Assembly (NCBI RefSeq): GCF_003254395.2
Contig: NC_037645.1
Location: forward strand, 992,001-1,056,000
Source: Apis mellifera
Taxonomy: Eukaryota; Arthropoda; Insecta; Hymenoptera; Apidae
Direction of reading: 5' to 3'
Length of the DNA: 64,000 nt
The position numbers were made by a program, and so were the translations under genes. The notes under the pieces are model-generated. The model saw only the letters and a program-made list of their open reading frames with translations. It was not told the DNA's origin and searched no databases. How positions within the stretch are numbered: position 1 is the stretch's first letter; every line of letters starts with the position of its first letter. This document shows, one piece after another, positions 25,544-39,583 of the stretch.

Positions 25544-27560
25544 CACAATCCCGGTTGTATTTTTATAAAAAACGTGTAGAGTGGAAGTATACACGAGTAA
25601 ACGACAACCTCGTAACTCTTTTTTTTAAACTTTTTACTAATTTACGCGAGTACACACACACACAAGAGAAGTTTTTGTCCAAAGAGAAAGTTTAACAACG
25701 TTTAAGTTGTACACAATGCTTTCTATTGCGAGCTCGCAAATTAAATTTGCATTTCCAAAGAGTCTAATTTCCAAGACGGAATAATAGTTTTTAGAATATA
25801 TATATATACGTTTTATCGCATTGCTTGCTACGTTTTCAAGCTGCAAAATTACTACCGTTTCATCGGTCCATAGTAAAAATCTTATGCTTTTCGGCTTGTA
25901 CATTTTTGCTCGAGCCCCTTGAGAATGCTCGCGTGTCCGGTCATTTATAAAACAGGGCCGGTTTTTATTTCGTTCGAAAAATCTCATAGCGCGGATTCCT
26001 CGCCCTCCCCCCCCCCCCCCCTGTACTTTGTGATATTCTCCTTTACTATCATTCTGAAAGGCAACGCACGAGTAAGTGAATAGAATGATATATATCGTGG
26101 CGATAAAGTGTCTCCGTTTCATATACCGCAATATTTTCTCGGTGCCATGTCAAGCGTATTTTTATCCTCGGAACAATTTCGAACGAAAGTACCGACCGAG
26201 TCGAGCAAGGGCCCGTTAATTGTTTAACAGCTATAGATAATCTTGGAAATAAATCAATTCGATATATTTTTTATATCTCTCTCTCTTTCTTCTTCTCGAT
26301 TGTTTTTCTTCCTTCGTCAATTTTTAAAAAAAATTATTATTATTATTATAGACGGAATAAAAGCAAGAGGAGAATATAATAATCAATGGAAATACGACGA
26401 CACGAAATAAAACAAAACGGAGAAGAGTGGTGTAATAATCGATGCTTCTGGATAGAAATATTAAATTAAAAAAAATTTATGAATCGCGTCTAGCGGAGCG
26501 CGACAACGATTATTAATGTAACGTTAATAATTTTATTGTAACGCTCGATTGGGCGCATCGTAAATTATTAGCAATGACAATAACGCGTTTTGATGCATTT
26601 ATTCATCCTGTGTACAATACAGAAATAATAAAACCGAAACGAAACGAATGGAACGAAATAATGTAAAATGTGAGACAAAGATGGGGAGGAACAAGATTGA
26701 AGACCACGCTTGTATTTCTGCAATTGTAATAAACACACAGTAAAACAATTCATCTTTGTCGGAAAATTTGTTTGCTCGCGAAACGATGGAAAATTTGAAA
26801 AGAATCTCCAAAACGGAAACAAGAATTAGATAAAAGATCGATACTAGAAAAACGCCCAGGTCTCGTTGAGAAACGTGTTGTTTCCCCAATGAATTTTGCG
26901 ATTAATTTGATCGTGTTTTAAATATTTTAATAAATGAAATAAATTGCATCAGCGGGAAATAAAAAATAAGAGGAAAATATCGACGAAAATGCTTGGAAAC
27001 GGAAAGAGAGAAAGTTTTTTTCAGGTTGTATAAAAAAAAAAAAAAAAAAAAAGTTTGGTTGACTTTAAAATTTGTTTCACGTCAGAATAAATAAAGAGAT
27101 AGAAATTGGACTGTATGAAATATATAAAATTGAGATAAAAGAAGGGATGGAAAGATCGTAATTATAAAATAATCAAATGGACGAAGCAAATTTTTATTGC
27201 AACTTAGATTCGTAATTTTTTTTAAAAAAAAGAAAAATGCGGAAAGATAACAACTTTCGAATAAATATATTTTCCGAATAAAATTATCCCTTTTTAGTTC
27301 ACCTTTTTTTAAATATTGTTGCTGGAATATGAAAGAACGAGATTTATTAATTTAAAAAATCAAAAGATGAATTTATTTTAAGATTTTAATGTATTCTTTT
27401 GAAAATTAATACACATTTTTCGTATTTCTGGTAAAAAAAGAGATAGAGTAAATCTCTAGTATCTTTTATATCCAGAAAATTGTGATTTATAAATCAAAAA
27501 GCGAATAATCGTTTCGTGTTAATTATTATCCACCGAAATGACCAGTTATTCCTATTTTCA
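25544..27560. other. Non-coding stretch
   Basis: AT-rich DNA. It holds a C15 homopolymer at 26007-26021, an A-rich run near 27032-27052 and (CA)-type repeats near 25652-25662. Minus-strand frames of up to 164 codons cross the C-run, giving a glycine run, and look artefactual. Nothing else is supportable. Confidence 0.5.
26007..26021. repeat. C15 homopolymer
   Basis: Fifteen consecutive C, rare in AT-rich DNA. The complementary strand is a G15 run with G-quadruplex potential. Its length may also be a sequencing or assembly weak point. Confidence 0.95.
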
Positions 27561-27561
27561 G

Positions 27562-27689
27562 GTGGAGAGAGAACCCGTGGGCAAAGGAGTGTGGGAATAG
27601 GTGAAAGAAATGCATTCGAGGCATGTAATCCGTTTATATTCCCTGTGATTGACCGTTCTCCCATCAGTCCCTGTTACACGAGAACGTAA
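27562..27689 (+). other. Candidate terminal coding exon (unrecognised)
   Basis: A TTATTCCTATTTTCAG acceptor (AG at 27560-27561) marks a sharp change from AT-rich DNA to balanced composition. Skipping two bases, a frame runs 41 codons from 27564 to TAA 27687-27689. The peptide is mixed in composition (begins GERTRGQRSVGIGERNAFEA, later FPVIDRSPISPCYTR), unlike nearby random frames. The same frame is open upstream of the acceptor back to about 27486, but that part is AT-rich and has no ATG. An AATAAA lies about 80 bp downstream, though this word is common here. No family is recognised and no upstream exon was linked. It could be a chance frame in a conserved non-coding patch. Confidence 0.26.
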
Positions 27690-28577
27690 CTCCTCCGTTG
27701 AAATCCGTTTCCCGCCCATTGTGTACGTCGTTTCTTTTCATTTTATTAGACGTAGTATTTATTCATAAATAAATGTCGTATTATATTATTTACTTTATTT
27801 TTCAATCCTTTCGAATTGCAGGATGGAACACGCACATACAAGACGGAAATAATAAATACGGAAAGTTTGTTATTACTCGTAATTTCAATTTCAATCAAAT
27901 CTGAATTTAATAAGACAAGTTTTCACTCGTAATATAATCAATTTTTAATTTTTTTTTTTTTTAAACGATTTAATTCAATGCTCGATAATTCATAATAATT
28001 CATTATTTTACGTTTTCAGTTCAATTTATCGTAACAATAATTTCACGTCTCACAGGTTCACCCTTTTTATCCTTTACATCTCTCATCTTTTACGAGGTTA
28101 CGTTTTAATTACAATTCCACAAAGTTGATAAAGTTTAAACGGGAGCACGCATAGTACGGTGAAAAGAAAAAGGAAAAAGGAAAAAGGAAAGTACAATATA
28201 TCTTTAGTAACATTTATTGAAACTCTCCACGGAAATCATGACACGTATGATGACGAATAGGTTTTATTTTCTCGGCCGATCGAAAGAGGCGGGGGAGGAG
28301 GAGAGAGAGAGGGAGGATGGAATCTGGAACTTCACCCTCCGCCCGTCAAAAGTAAATAAAAGTTCTGTCTCACACCGTGGTATTCAAAAGTTCTGACAGG
28401 TTCTAAAGAATACTACAAAACCTCGATGAACTCGTTTCAAACTATATAATATTTTGTGAAAGTTAGCCTTTCTCTAATTCAATTAATGAATACTAAATCC
28501 GCATCTGCATCTCTCTAACGTTTTATTTTAATTCTCAATATCTCTTTGTAATATTTTCTTATAATTTTTTTATCTCG

Positions 28578-28600
28578 TTCTATTCTATTCTATTCTATTC
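28578..28600. repeat. (TTCTA)n pentanucleotide repeat
   Basis: About four and a half uninterrupted TTCTA units. Confidence 0.93.
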
Positions 28601-30219
28601 TTTTCTTTTTTATTATCGAAATATACACGGAATAAAATTTTTTTTAAATATAATTTACAGGATAAAGCGCAAGATACACAGGAAGTAGTAAGTAAATAAA
28701 ACACCTCGAAAGAAGTAGTAGTACCTGCTACATGATATACGACCGATCTTTCACCGTTCCCGTTGCCGGTTGATAACTCGATTTGTCAATATCAGACGGG
28801 GGGGATACTATCGAATTTATTTTTTTTTCTTTTTTTTTTTATACAAATCCCGATTCACCGGGTCGCAAAGTAAATTCTTTCGCCTCGTGTGACGAGAACT
28901 GCACGGCACACGATTTCATATTCCAACGAAGGAAAGTATTTTGCATAATTTATTTCGCTGCAACTTCTTTTCCACCTTGCGTCGCCCTTTTCCGCCCACC
29001 TCCGCCCAACGTGGTCGCCATCCCCTTCCCTCCACGTTGCTTGTTACAAACCACGCCCCCTTCTTTTCGAATCCCTCTTTTCGAATCCTTTTTGTTTCCG
29101 TCAACGTTGCGAAACTATTGAGATCGATCGTTCCTCCATTTCATTCATTCTCCAATTCCTTCTTGGAATTCTCTACAAGGTCGTCCCGAATAAAAGTTGC
29201 CGCCAATGTGGATGGATGGACAGTCTGTTTTTTTGATTAAAAAAAAAAGGAAGAAGAAAGAGAGAGAAAGGGAAATTATTTTGGATTTTGGAATTTTAAA
29301 GATTAAATTGATCTGCAGATTTATGAAGTTAGCATCGTAGCCAGAGACGAGGGAGTAATTACGTAAAATTACATAATACCGTTAATGACGTTTACGCCAC
29401 GAGAAATTAGGTTCATCACGGACAAATTTAGCACAGTTATGGATCCCTGTATTGTATCCCTTAAATGGGGCTGCTGTTAATTAAGATTAATAAAACACCA
29501 TCAATTGCAATGGCTGGTTTTGATCAATCGATAATATTTTTATCGAAGTCGCGATATAAACTACACAAAATTCGCGAAGAATATTTTTCTTCAAGTTTGA
29601 AGATCTTACAAAAATGAACATGTATTAATAATAATACAGATTGTTATCCCAGATATTTTTTTTTTTTTAAATCTCACCAGGGCAAAAAATATCCATGTTC
29701 AAAGGGTTAACTCGACAATTTCCGTTCACAAGCACGAACAGTATAAGTAAAAGCACAATCGGGGGAACTCGATCAAACACGCGAAGACAAACGAGTCATT
29801 TATAATGACTTGCGACATTTGACACGAAATTACGAGAGATTAAAGCATGATACGATAATTTGTATGAATATGTAATTGAAAAAAAAAAAAAGAAAGAAAA
29901 TTAACATGGAGCAAGTAAGCTTACTTTTATCGCTTACCTTTATTCATTCTTCGAATAAATTCTCAAACGTTTGCGACAATTCAAAGTCGTCGGTGAAATT
30001 TCCGAGGAACAAATAGAAGAAGAATCTCGTCGAGAAGAAAGTTTTCGCGAGGTAATCGTGGCTGGTAATTATTATACCGTTAATTATTGCAAAAGCAAAA
30101 CAAAAGTTTATGGGCCACTGAATGAAACTTTATTATTCGCTTTACTTGTTCATTTATTCATTTCGTTTGGCAGAAAGTAATTCGATAACTCGGTATCGAT
30201 GACAAGGTTAGAAAAAGAG

Positions 30220-30470
30220 CGCTCGAGCGGGGAATTTTTTTTTTCCCCTAGACGCGCGGCACGCGTCGCGGGGCAACCAAGCGACAACGTAATTTATCCA
30301 TTCGGATATCCCCTCCCCCATCGAGCGCGTTCGTAAGAAAAACAGGAAACTTTTCCGCCGGTGGCACGTGTACGCGCTTGTTGTAAACTTCGCACCGCAT
30401 AAAAGCATGTAAATTGCAGCTCGCGTGTACGTGCTTGGCGTAAAGCTTCCAGAGAGCACTTCGTTTTCGC
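30220..30470. promoter_or_regulatory. CpG-rich islet, possible promoter or enhancer
   Basis: About 250 bp with many CG dinucleotides (for example CGCGCGGCACGCGTCGCGGG around 30251-30271) and markedly higher G+C than the flanks. It includes a CACGTG E-box at about 30364-30369 and a GCATAAAAG TATA-like word near 30397-30405. Overlapping minus-strand frames of 74 and 92 codons use it but have no recognisable domain. Regulatory function is inferred from composition only. Confidence 0.2.
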
Positions 30471-31281
30471 ATTTAACCAACCTCATTCTTGTTTGATCAG
30501 CCCTGCCACAGCTTCGAATCGCTTTGAACGCATTTTAAGTCAAACTTTTGCAAACTATTTCTGCAATATCCCTCTCCAATCCTTCGATACACTGTTTATA
30601 ATAAACGATTGATATATTCGCGAGATATTTTTGAAGGATTTCTAAAAACGGTACGTACAAAAATATAGGTAAATTGCTTATTCGTTAAATTAAGTTCTCG
30701 TTGGATGAAAGGGGATAGAGCGGACGATGTGACAGAGATGGAACTGTTTCACTCTGTCTTTGTCTCGTTTCATTCGATGCAAACTTGAAATTATTTATAA
30801 CCTCAATCAACGTTTTTTAACGTATCAGATATATTCGTTATAATTATTTACCGATTCGTGATCACTTTTAAACTATTTTTCTAATTTCGTTAAGTAAGCA
30901 TCTTACCTAAACGGCAGATCCTTACTATCCTTACTTTTCCCCGTAAAATAGAAAAATGAAAAGCTCGAGTAGTAATACCTGGAACAGAAAATAGAGGAAC
31001 TACGTTAATTAAGAGGATATACCGATAGAAGGTAAATTCGAGTAAAAAATATTTAATTTAAATTTATTTTTTTCAGCCCAGTATGCAATAACCGAGTGGT
31101 CGATGAAATTGCAAATATAAAAAAAAAATTTGTTTTTCAATTCTTCTATATAAAACTTTTCTTCTATTTCGATCGAAGTCGTAAATTTTATTCGGAAGAA
31201 GAACAATTTTATCGAACAAATCCGAAAATGATTGCAAAAGAAGCTACGATTGCGGAAGGTGGAACGATTCTCGGTAAATTG

Positions 31282-31320
31282 GTGTGTATATGTATATGTA
31301 TATGTGTGTGTATGTGTGTA
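31282..31320. repeat. Compound (GT)/(GTATAT) microsatellite
   Basis: Alternating GTGTAT, GTATAT and GTGTGT units, read directly. Confidence 0.95.
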
Positions 31321-33147
31321 TCCACGTTATTTTAGTACAGGAGTGCGTGCTCTCGTTCGAGGTCACGTTTGATATTCTAATTGACTCGTTTTGCATATTA
31401 AAGGACATTTGAGCCACGGAAAAAGGGACTTTAATTACGTTCGCATCGAACTTCTTACCGGGTCTTGAATCGATTTTTCTTCTTCTTTTCTCGAATTAAT
31501 CCTTTCGCGGCCCCGTGTTGTACCTCTGTGTTGGCCTCTGTGATTCTGATGTTTTTCATTAAAATCTCTACGGTACTTTTTTACGTGTAAAAATATATAT
31601 ATATATATTCCTTTGTGTTGTAAATTATTTTATTAAAAACATATTGTAACAATCTTTTTTTTTTTTCCTAGGGTTTATTCAATGCAAACAAATTGTTACG
31701 AAATATTTCTCGAATATGGAAGATCAAAAATGAACGGAAGTTGAAGATTAATTTTGCGCCTTATTAAAATTTAATTGCTCGATTGTGACGCGACAAAAAA
31801 TTAAATTCATAAAGTTTCGATTCATCGAAAGATCGATAAAGAAATTTAATGGAGAGAGAAGGAATAAGAAGTAATAAGGATGGAATTATTTCAACAATTC
31901 AAATTCACGAAAATATGTTTTATTTCATGTGTAATCGTGGGATTACTAGATTTTCATATAAGCAACATCGTTTGAATTCTGTAAACGTGGAGAAATTTTA
32001 GATAGAAAGGGAGAGAAAAGAAGAGAAAATGTTCGTGGATCAAGAATGGTTATTCTCATTCGAATGTCGTGTCGCGAAAATCGAGATGAGCGACTTCCAT
32101 TTCGCTATTGCTCATTCCACCTTTTCAGCGGCTGTGTCAAGACACGAAATTCTCGAAATAGACGGCACCACGAGAGCGAGGGAAAACGTGAAACAGAGAG
32201 GGGGGGAGGGACGAAGATGAAAATTCGACCAAGAATCTTCTAATCCAATCCAATTCATCGTTGAAAAGATTGTATTTGACGTCGACCGGCGTTATATACG
32301 CTTATGACGAATACTTTTTCAATTTTCAAACTTCTATACGATTTGTAATATTATTTTGAATTTTATTTTCATATTTTAAAATTCTTTCTAGATAAATATT
32401 ACGAACGAGAGATATAAAAGATTTGCCCCGTCAGAGAATGAAAAAAGAAGGAAGACTTTTCACTCAATTGGGGCCAAAGATTTTGAAATAAATATATTAC
32501 ATATATATTATGTAATCAACTATTGGCACATGATCAAATTAATTCATTATTTGGAAGCCTTTTGATATCTTTCAGCATCAACTCTTTCAGAGCTGAATGA
32601 TTGTGGAAAAAATTTTTTTAATATTAATTATTAACGATTATTAATTATTTTGTAAATTTAACATGAATATTTACTTTTTGATTGATCAATAATTAATTAC
32701 AGAAATTATATTGCATGGAATATGATTAAATAAATAGTAATTGAAATAAATAAATAAATAATATATATATATTTAATATTGGAGATAATGGAGATTGAAC
32801 ATAAATATATTTTGTAATTGCAAGAATGAAACAGAATACGCAATTATAGATAGCACTATTTTATACTATAGCATAGTGCATGCTAGATAATATAGCTGTT
32901 TGATGTATTAATTCAGAGCAATTATAAGGGTTACGTTGCCCTACTGAGCACAGACTTGCTAACTGCCGAGCACAGTTATTTTGAGATAATTGCATTTTAA
33001 AGTTTAATCGTGCTGCTACCGCTTATGTATGCTGCCACCGAATTTCCAAGCCTTTAGTTTCCACCATGAGACGAAAATACTATTATACGTTATTATTAGT
33101 TGTATCCGTGTACAATTTCTTCTAATAATAACCGAATCTATTTCCAG

Positions 33148-33177
33148 CGTCGTGTACGATGACAGACTCTTTTCCAG
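33148..33177 (+). other. Candidate 30-nt microexon
   Basis: Two acceptor-like TTTCCAG words lie 30 bp apart. The first follows a CTAATAATAACC branch-like region (AG at 33146-33147). The second is immediately followed by GTAAAA, so 33148-33177 could be a microexon with acceptor and donor. Two of its three frames are open. Alternatively, the second TTTCCAG|GTAAAA is a juxtaposed acceptor/donor of recursive-splice type. Confidence 0.14.
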
Positions 33178-33238
33178 GTAAAATTTAGATTCGATAAATT
33201 TTTGCAATTATTATTTATAAATAATTTACTTGTAAATT

Positions 33239-33260
33239 ATTGTTACGTTCACGTAACAAT
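33239..33260. repeat. Perfect palindrome, 10-bp arms, 2-nt spacer
   Basis: ATTGTTACGT (33239-33248) and its reverse complement (33251-33260) are separated by TC. An inverted repeat of this size could arise by chance about once in such a window; a dimeric transcription-factor site is the functional alternative. Confidence 0.85.
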
Positions 33261-36200
33261 TTAAATCCATTTTCTTTGTTCAAGATTATTTCCGCTCCAT
33301 CTTTTAAAATATTTTTCATCGACAATTAACCTTGTCTTCAATCCTTTCAAATTGAAAATTAATCTTCGTATTTGGAAAATTGTGGTCGCAAGATTCCATT
33401 CTTGCTCAGTGCCAGAACTCTAGTAACACTTTAAGTGACACGCAGCACTCGAGTGATCGATTCTGTGGCGAGTTTCCAAGTAAGATAATCAAACTTTCGT
33501 CTCTTAATACCCATGGATGCAAATAAACGTTGTATGCCGTTGAATGTTGTTCTGATGTATACGAAAAACAACTTCATGATCAAACAACAGAGTATCGGGA
33601 ACGGGATTAAAACAAATAATTAAAACTAGACGAACGCGCGTATGATGTTCCCGCTTTGTACAACAGGTTTAAAAGAAAAACTTTTTACCGACCAACGGTA
33701 TACATGCTCCGCGTGATCCGAGCATTGACGGAGTATCTTGCGTTCAAGCTAGACGTGAAAAAACTAGACAAAGAAATAAGAAACGGGAAGAAAGAAGAAA
33801 ATGGCAAAGACGTGAAAAGATATAAAACAAATAGACAAATAAACGGGGGGACAAGCAGGATACGTAGACAAAATTGAATCTCGAAATGTATTCCATAAAT
33901 AAATAAAAGGCTTCCGAGTGGGGACGGGGACGAGGAGGAGATAGCAATGGAAGGAAGAGTGGGGGAATGATGGTACAGAGGAAGGGATCGCAGAAGAGTA
34001 GGGGAAGTTATATGGTCGTTACGCATCGTGGGTGTATGTGCACGTGTTCGCAACGCGCACGCGTATTTATATCTCTTTCCCTGTATGAATGAGCAGCGTA
34101 AATGTGCGAAAGCTCGTACGTACTTACACGCGAATGGCATGAATAACCAGCGCATAAAGTCCCGTTTACACGTCGAAGGAAAGCCGCTCTTCTGTTTCTC
34201 GCTCGGTAAAAAAGAAACAATGCGTTTGGCACGTGCCTGCCGTAACAACACGAAAGATCTTAAAAAACAAAAACTCTGTCCCATTTTTTTTTTTTTTTGA
34301 AACGTTTCAAAGAAAATCTGAAATTCTAATTTATACGACGGTACCATTTCATTTATTTTTCGCATTTTATATTTCAATTTTAAATTAAAGTTTCTAAAAT
34401 TAAAAAAATTTTTTTCTATATTTATATTGGTTATATTTTTTATATTTGTCGTGTACGTGTAAATTTGTATAAATCTATTTTCGGTTATGAAAAAGATTGA
34501 TGATGTTTCAAAACATCTTAATATAATATTTAAACGAAGCATGTTAAAAAAAATTAAATCTAAATTTATGCTTCGAAACTAAAAATTTTCATTTGTTTGA
34601 ATAGTCGAAGCGTTGAGTTTCATTTGCAATCACTTCAGAATTTCTTAATAAGTTCGTTAACATTTTAAATATTGCGGTTTTAAATATTAAATTATACATT
34701 CGCGGAAGATTATTGGAGATACAAACGTTAAACTTCTTGAATTTTCTGCCAGCTTCTCTTTCAAATATAATCTTGCACTGAATCCATGAACGAGACATTC
34801 AAAGAGACGTTTCTTCTTTGATAAAAGGATAAATGTTTATCTCTGTCACGAACTTTTATAATGGATAAACTGTTCTTCCGTTCGTTGCAAATAAACCAAG
34901 AAACATTTATTAACGGATTATATACAAAACAAATCTAGCGATATTACATTTATATACGTGTATAACGTAGCTCGTTAACCGTTTGTATGAAATAATCTTG
35001 AAACAAGTTGCGTGTAGTCGAAGGTTTTTGCCGTTTCCTAAATAAATTATTCATGCATCATTCCCCTTTACCTTCGCCCATTAAATACCGCGAATACTAA
35101 ATCAAATGTACATCAGAAAACGATTTAATTGTATCAAGTCGAAAAGTCTTATAAATAACTGCGGGAAAAACGGGAATATATTTCGTTCGAATTTATTTAT
35201 TTATTAACGTTAAAAAAAAAAAAGAAAAGTCATCACTGTTTTTTCCCTCCTCTCTTCTCTCATTCTTTTTATTCGCTGGTTTTTACCCACTTTTAAAGTC
35301 TTTAAATATTGATCGGTCCTATATTATGTATACAAAAGAACGTTTTATTCTATTTTAATCTGCTTTGTATCAAAAAAACAACGGTGCTCGGAGCCTTTTA
35401 TATACAACGCAGTAGAATCCTCTCCTCTCCCCCCCACCCTCATTCCAGTTTTTATTACTTCAATTGCCAACTTTTTCTTACATCAAATGAAATAATACAC
35501 AAGCAAGACTCGCAGACTCGCTTTGCCTTATATACAGGCAAGTTAAATATTATATTATTATCCCTCACGGGGATAAAATAAAATCGTATATTTTATTGGA
35601 AAAGTAAATTAAAACTCTTCGAAAAATACTTTTTTTTTTTTTATACATTTTTCCCAAGTTTTCAACTCCTCTAAAAATCCAAACGGGGAGCATTTGATCG
35701 CGATATAAATTTCAATCGAATACTACTCCCGCTCGCCAATCCTTGCCTGCAAAACTTTTGCCACCAACTGTACGTTTATAACCTAACTCCTGCCAGTCCC
35801 ACGTTTCACAATTTCAAATAATAACACGAGCAAACTTTTTATACCTAATAACAAGAAAGGGGGTATATATAAAACTGGGGAGAGAGAGAGAGAGAGAGAG
35901 AGAGCGAATGAATATCGAAACCTTGACCATTTCTTCCATTTACGCAACTTTGATTAAAGAAATCATATTTATTTTCTCAAATTTTTTACTTTAATATCTT
36001 TACCGATAGTCGATAAAAAAACGTGAATTAAAATTTACATTTTCACCGATAAGCAAAAATATTTAAAATATAATATGAAATACAACAAATACGAGGAAAG
36101 TTAGAGGAACAATCGATTTAATCCAGGAAATTGGTGAGATTTCTTTTCGAAAATCGAATTAACATTAGGAAAGGCAAGAGTAAACATATTTCCCTGGGCA

Positions 36201-39200
36201 TTTTATCAAACCGGGTATCGGGTGTTCGTCAACAAAGTTTCGTTTGCGTCCTTCATTAATTCGATTAAACGTAGGATCAATTGACCAAAACTTTGAGGGA
36301 GCTTCTCTCTTTCCCCTCAACGCTCCTACTCAATCCTCCCCTCCCTCCTCCGTGTTGCGTATATTTGTATGTGTGCGCGCGCATTCTGCCCCCACCCCTT
36401 CCACCTCGAATCTGTTTCTCCCCCACTATTACTATTAACCCTTACCGCCAGTATTTCCCTTTTACTTTGTTTGCCCCCCTTAATCTTTCATTCCGCGTGA
36501 CGTCTAAGCTGAAATCTCGTAAATACGGGCAAACTTAAGACGAGGTTCAAAAGGGCTTTTCATACTTGAATGTTGCTTCGTTTTCCAGAAAAAAATTTTA
36601 CGAGCGTCCCTATATACAAGTTTATTGACGCTCCGAGTAGCGCTTTTGAGTCACGGATACTGTATTTCTGTAAACTTTTATTTTCTCTTTCTCTTCATTT
36701 TTCGACGTTTTTCCCATTCTGAAGAGAAACTATGTTTTTTCTATCGCGATGACACTTTTTTTCAACATTTACCTCCTTTTTATTCCTCGTAATAGAATTA
36801 CTGAAAGAAAGAAACTCTTGCAACCGGTTTATTGAAATGAAATCTAAAGCTTGGTCTTTGGGAAAATTGTGATAATAATCTTGGATTCGAATTGTAATTA
36901 TAGCGATAGTTTTTAGAGGAGAATGTTTTTAATTTGAAAAAAAAAAGGAGAAAAAACAGTAAACTTTTTAAATATTTGAATTCGATTACGGTTCCAATTT
37001 TGATTTCATAAATTGCAGTAATAAATGTTCCCTGACGCGTATACCGCGCAATGTCCACAAACTACAAGCAAATATCAGTTAATTACAATTTGCATAATAC
37101 ACTCGAAACTGTTCAATTCTAATTCAGACCCAGGTATGGAATCAGGTGCATTACTCCCATATCTGTTATTATATCGTAATTTTATTAGACCTATATTAAA
37201 ATCAATACCGCTCGCGTGTTGAATAATAAATTTTATACGTGTACACATATATATGTATCATCTATATATTTCGAAAAATAAATCGAAGCTTTCCCTTCCT
37301 TCCGTTTTAGAAAAATTAATTAATCGGCAACAATAATAAAAGTGGAAAGGGAAAAGTTTGGAGAGAGAGAGAAAAAAAACAATCAAAGGTGAAAGGAAAA
37401 AAAAAAAAAAAGAAATTGACACGAACGAAAAAGTAAGACGTCGCCGCCATTAATCGACCGGTAATCACCCTGTGGAAAATCAAATTTATTACTAGCCCGA
37501 CACCGACGAACAAGAAAAGAAGGGGGGGGGGGAAGAGGGAAAAAGGACGGATGGAGGAAAGAAAAGAGAGAAAGTTCTTTCCGTTCGTCGCACAATAGCA
37601 AATCTGATTGAGAGAGGATTAGCAGAACGTCCCTCGTTACGAGGCAGCACACTCTGATTTAATTTGATTCAAGCTGTATAAAGTAACGTTGAACAAGGCC
37701 AGAGGGCAGTGCGGTTTCGCCGAATGCGTCTGTTCGCTGTTCTATAAGATACCGAAATGCACTCGCCGTCGGTTGAATGGAGGAGGTGGAGGTGGAGGTG
37801 GAGAGGAGGACAGGCGGAATAGCCCAATGAACAAACGTATTTTAACCACCTCTCAACGCTTCGATCGATCGATGCGAAACCCTGTTTCTCTTTTCCCCCA
37901 TACCCACTCGATTTCAATTGCCCGTTATTATGTTCTTCGATTCAACTATTCGACAAAATTATATGGGAATTGCGCGCTATTCGTAGGCGCCACACCTATG
38001 ATTCATGGGGATTTCCTATCGTTTTTTTCAATCGAATTATACCGGGCCGGTAGTCAATTCAAATATAACACGGGAGAGAAAAACGGGGAAGATTTAATAT
38101 CCTTTTTTTCATTTTTTTTTTTTTATTCCCATTTTCTTTTTCAATTCGCTTTCGATTGATTTCGAAAATCGCAATCTTTCTTTATTCTTTTTTTTATTTC
38201 CGCGACAAAAATTCACGGGAAACATTGATTTCAACTTTGGACAACACAACTATCGGGAAATCAGAATAGCGGCAGATTCGAATTCGCCGCGTTCAAATAT
38301 TTAAAACGTTTTCAAAAATTTTCAAACATTTTGCGTAATAATCGTAAAAAAAATATTTTTCAAAAATATTTCAATTTGTTTTTTCCTCCCCTTTAACAGT
38401 ATTTTCTACGATAATAAAAAATAGAATAAAGGGACAAAGATCGGTCGTGTGCACTTTTATTCGCAATTATTGATAAAAATCTATTCACTTTTTAAGCCGT
38501 TGATTTTAATATCGATATAATATGATTCTACGGAAATGGAATCATTTTTGAAATAAATTTTGAAAACGTTGTTCAAAAAGAATACAAATTATTTTTGCGC
38601 GTAATATAAAACTTTTTAAGAGAAATGATTAATTAAACGAAATATGGAAAACGAAACTTCAAATATCCAATCGATACATTTTTTTCAATGTTAAAATTTT
38701 TTTTATACATAATATTTCGGTATTACAAAGCGAAGAACACGCTGCTTCGTATGTCTAAATAGAACTCGCACGGTTATTGCATAAACATGCGCGGCCCGAT
38801 TTATCAAGGGTAAAACGGAGTTGGCGGTCACACGCACGTTCGTGCTCAAGGGGAGAAGAAGAGGTCGTCACATTCCGCGAGAACTAATCTGTGTCCTTTT
38901 ATGCTTCAATACTTATGAATAAAAGGAAAATGAAATTAAATGTTGAAAGAAAAAAAAAAAAAATCTCACGTGGAATAAAGGAGATATATTTTTTTATTTT
39001 TGTCAAGAAGACTTCAAAAAAACAGCAGAAAATAATATTCGTATATAATGAACGAGAAAAGAAATAATTTGACTGAATTATTTGAAAATCATCGTCAAGT
39101 AACAATTTTTATCAACTCGAAATTATCGACATCGATTTCTCTCTTCTTCAATTAATAAATCGATCCCGTTCGTTTTCAATCTGTTCGAGACTTGCAAACT

Positions 39201-39580
39201 GTTTTATCCGAGGAGTGGGGAGGGGGAAGGACTCTGTTTCGAGAAATTTATAAATAAAATTTCTACGTAACAGCATTTTAAACGACCACGCGAAGTTAGA
39301 CCCGATACTATATTTAACGTAAAGAGTTTTATATTAAACCACGGAGGAAGTGCAATGGGGCACGTGCTTTGGATAAAAATTTATAAAATTTTCACCGTGA
39401 TAACCACAGTCACAGTAATCTCACCGAATCAATCAAAGTGCGTTTTGTAACAGTCTCCTCCCTCTTCCTCCCTCCTCCCCTTGTACGCGTAAACATATCT
39501 AATTTTAATTTCGATATATTTTTCTCGGTTAACGAGTTACTCGATCTAATTAAACCGAAAGCGCGAACAATAATAGAGGA
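33261..39580. other. Non-coding stretch
   Basis: It holds a GA run at 35879-35904, a G11 run at 37522-37532 within a purine-rich block (37330-37640), (GGAGGT) units near 37777-37806 and T runs near 38103-38125. A 285-codon minus-strand frame over 33685-34542 has no domain; it joins Ser/Leu/Phe/Tyr-rich segments from AT-rich and pyrimidine-rich DNA and is not called. Confidence 0.55.
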
Positions 39581-39583
39581 TCT

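Larger units (their letters stand above)
27690..33145. other. Non-coding stretch with a CpG-rich islet
   Basis: It contains three GGAAAAA units at about 28163-28186, a purine patch near 28288-28317, a (TTCTA)n repeat at 28578-28600 and a C-rich patch at 28970-29110. A CpG-rich islet is at 30220-30470, and (GT)/(TATG) repeats are at 31282-31320. A T-rich acceptor at 31671 is followed by 31 open codons (GLFNANKLLRNISR...) to TAA 31765-31767. An AAAT/AT tract lies at 32741-32772. Nothing is recognisable as a known gene. Confidence 0.5.

Noticed and set aside
33685..34542. 285-codon minus-strand open frame
   Set aside because: It joins Phe/Ile/Asn-rich and Ser/Leu/Pro-rich segments from AT-rich and pyrimidine-rich DNA, with no domain or consistent protein-like composition.
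37127..37219. Acceptor-like CTAATTCAG followed by open frames
   Set aside because: Two frames are open and equally plausible; a possible CAG|GTATGG donor would leave only a 6-nt exon.
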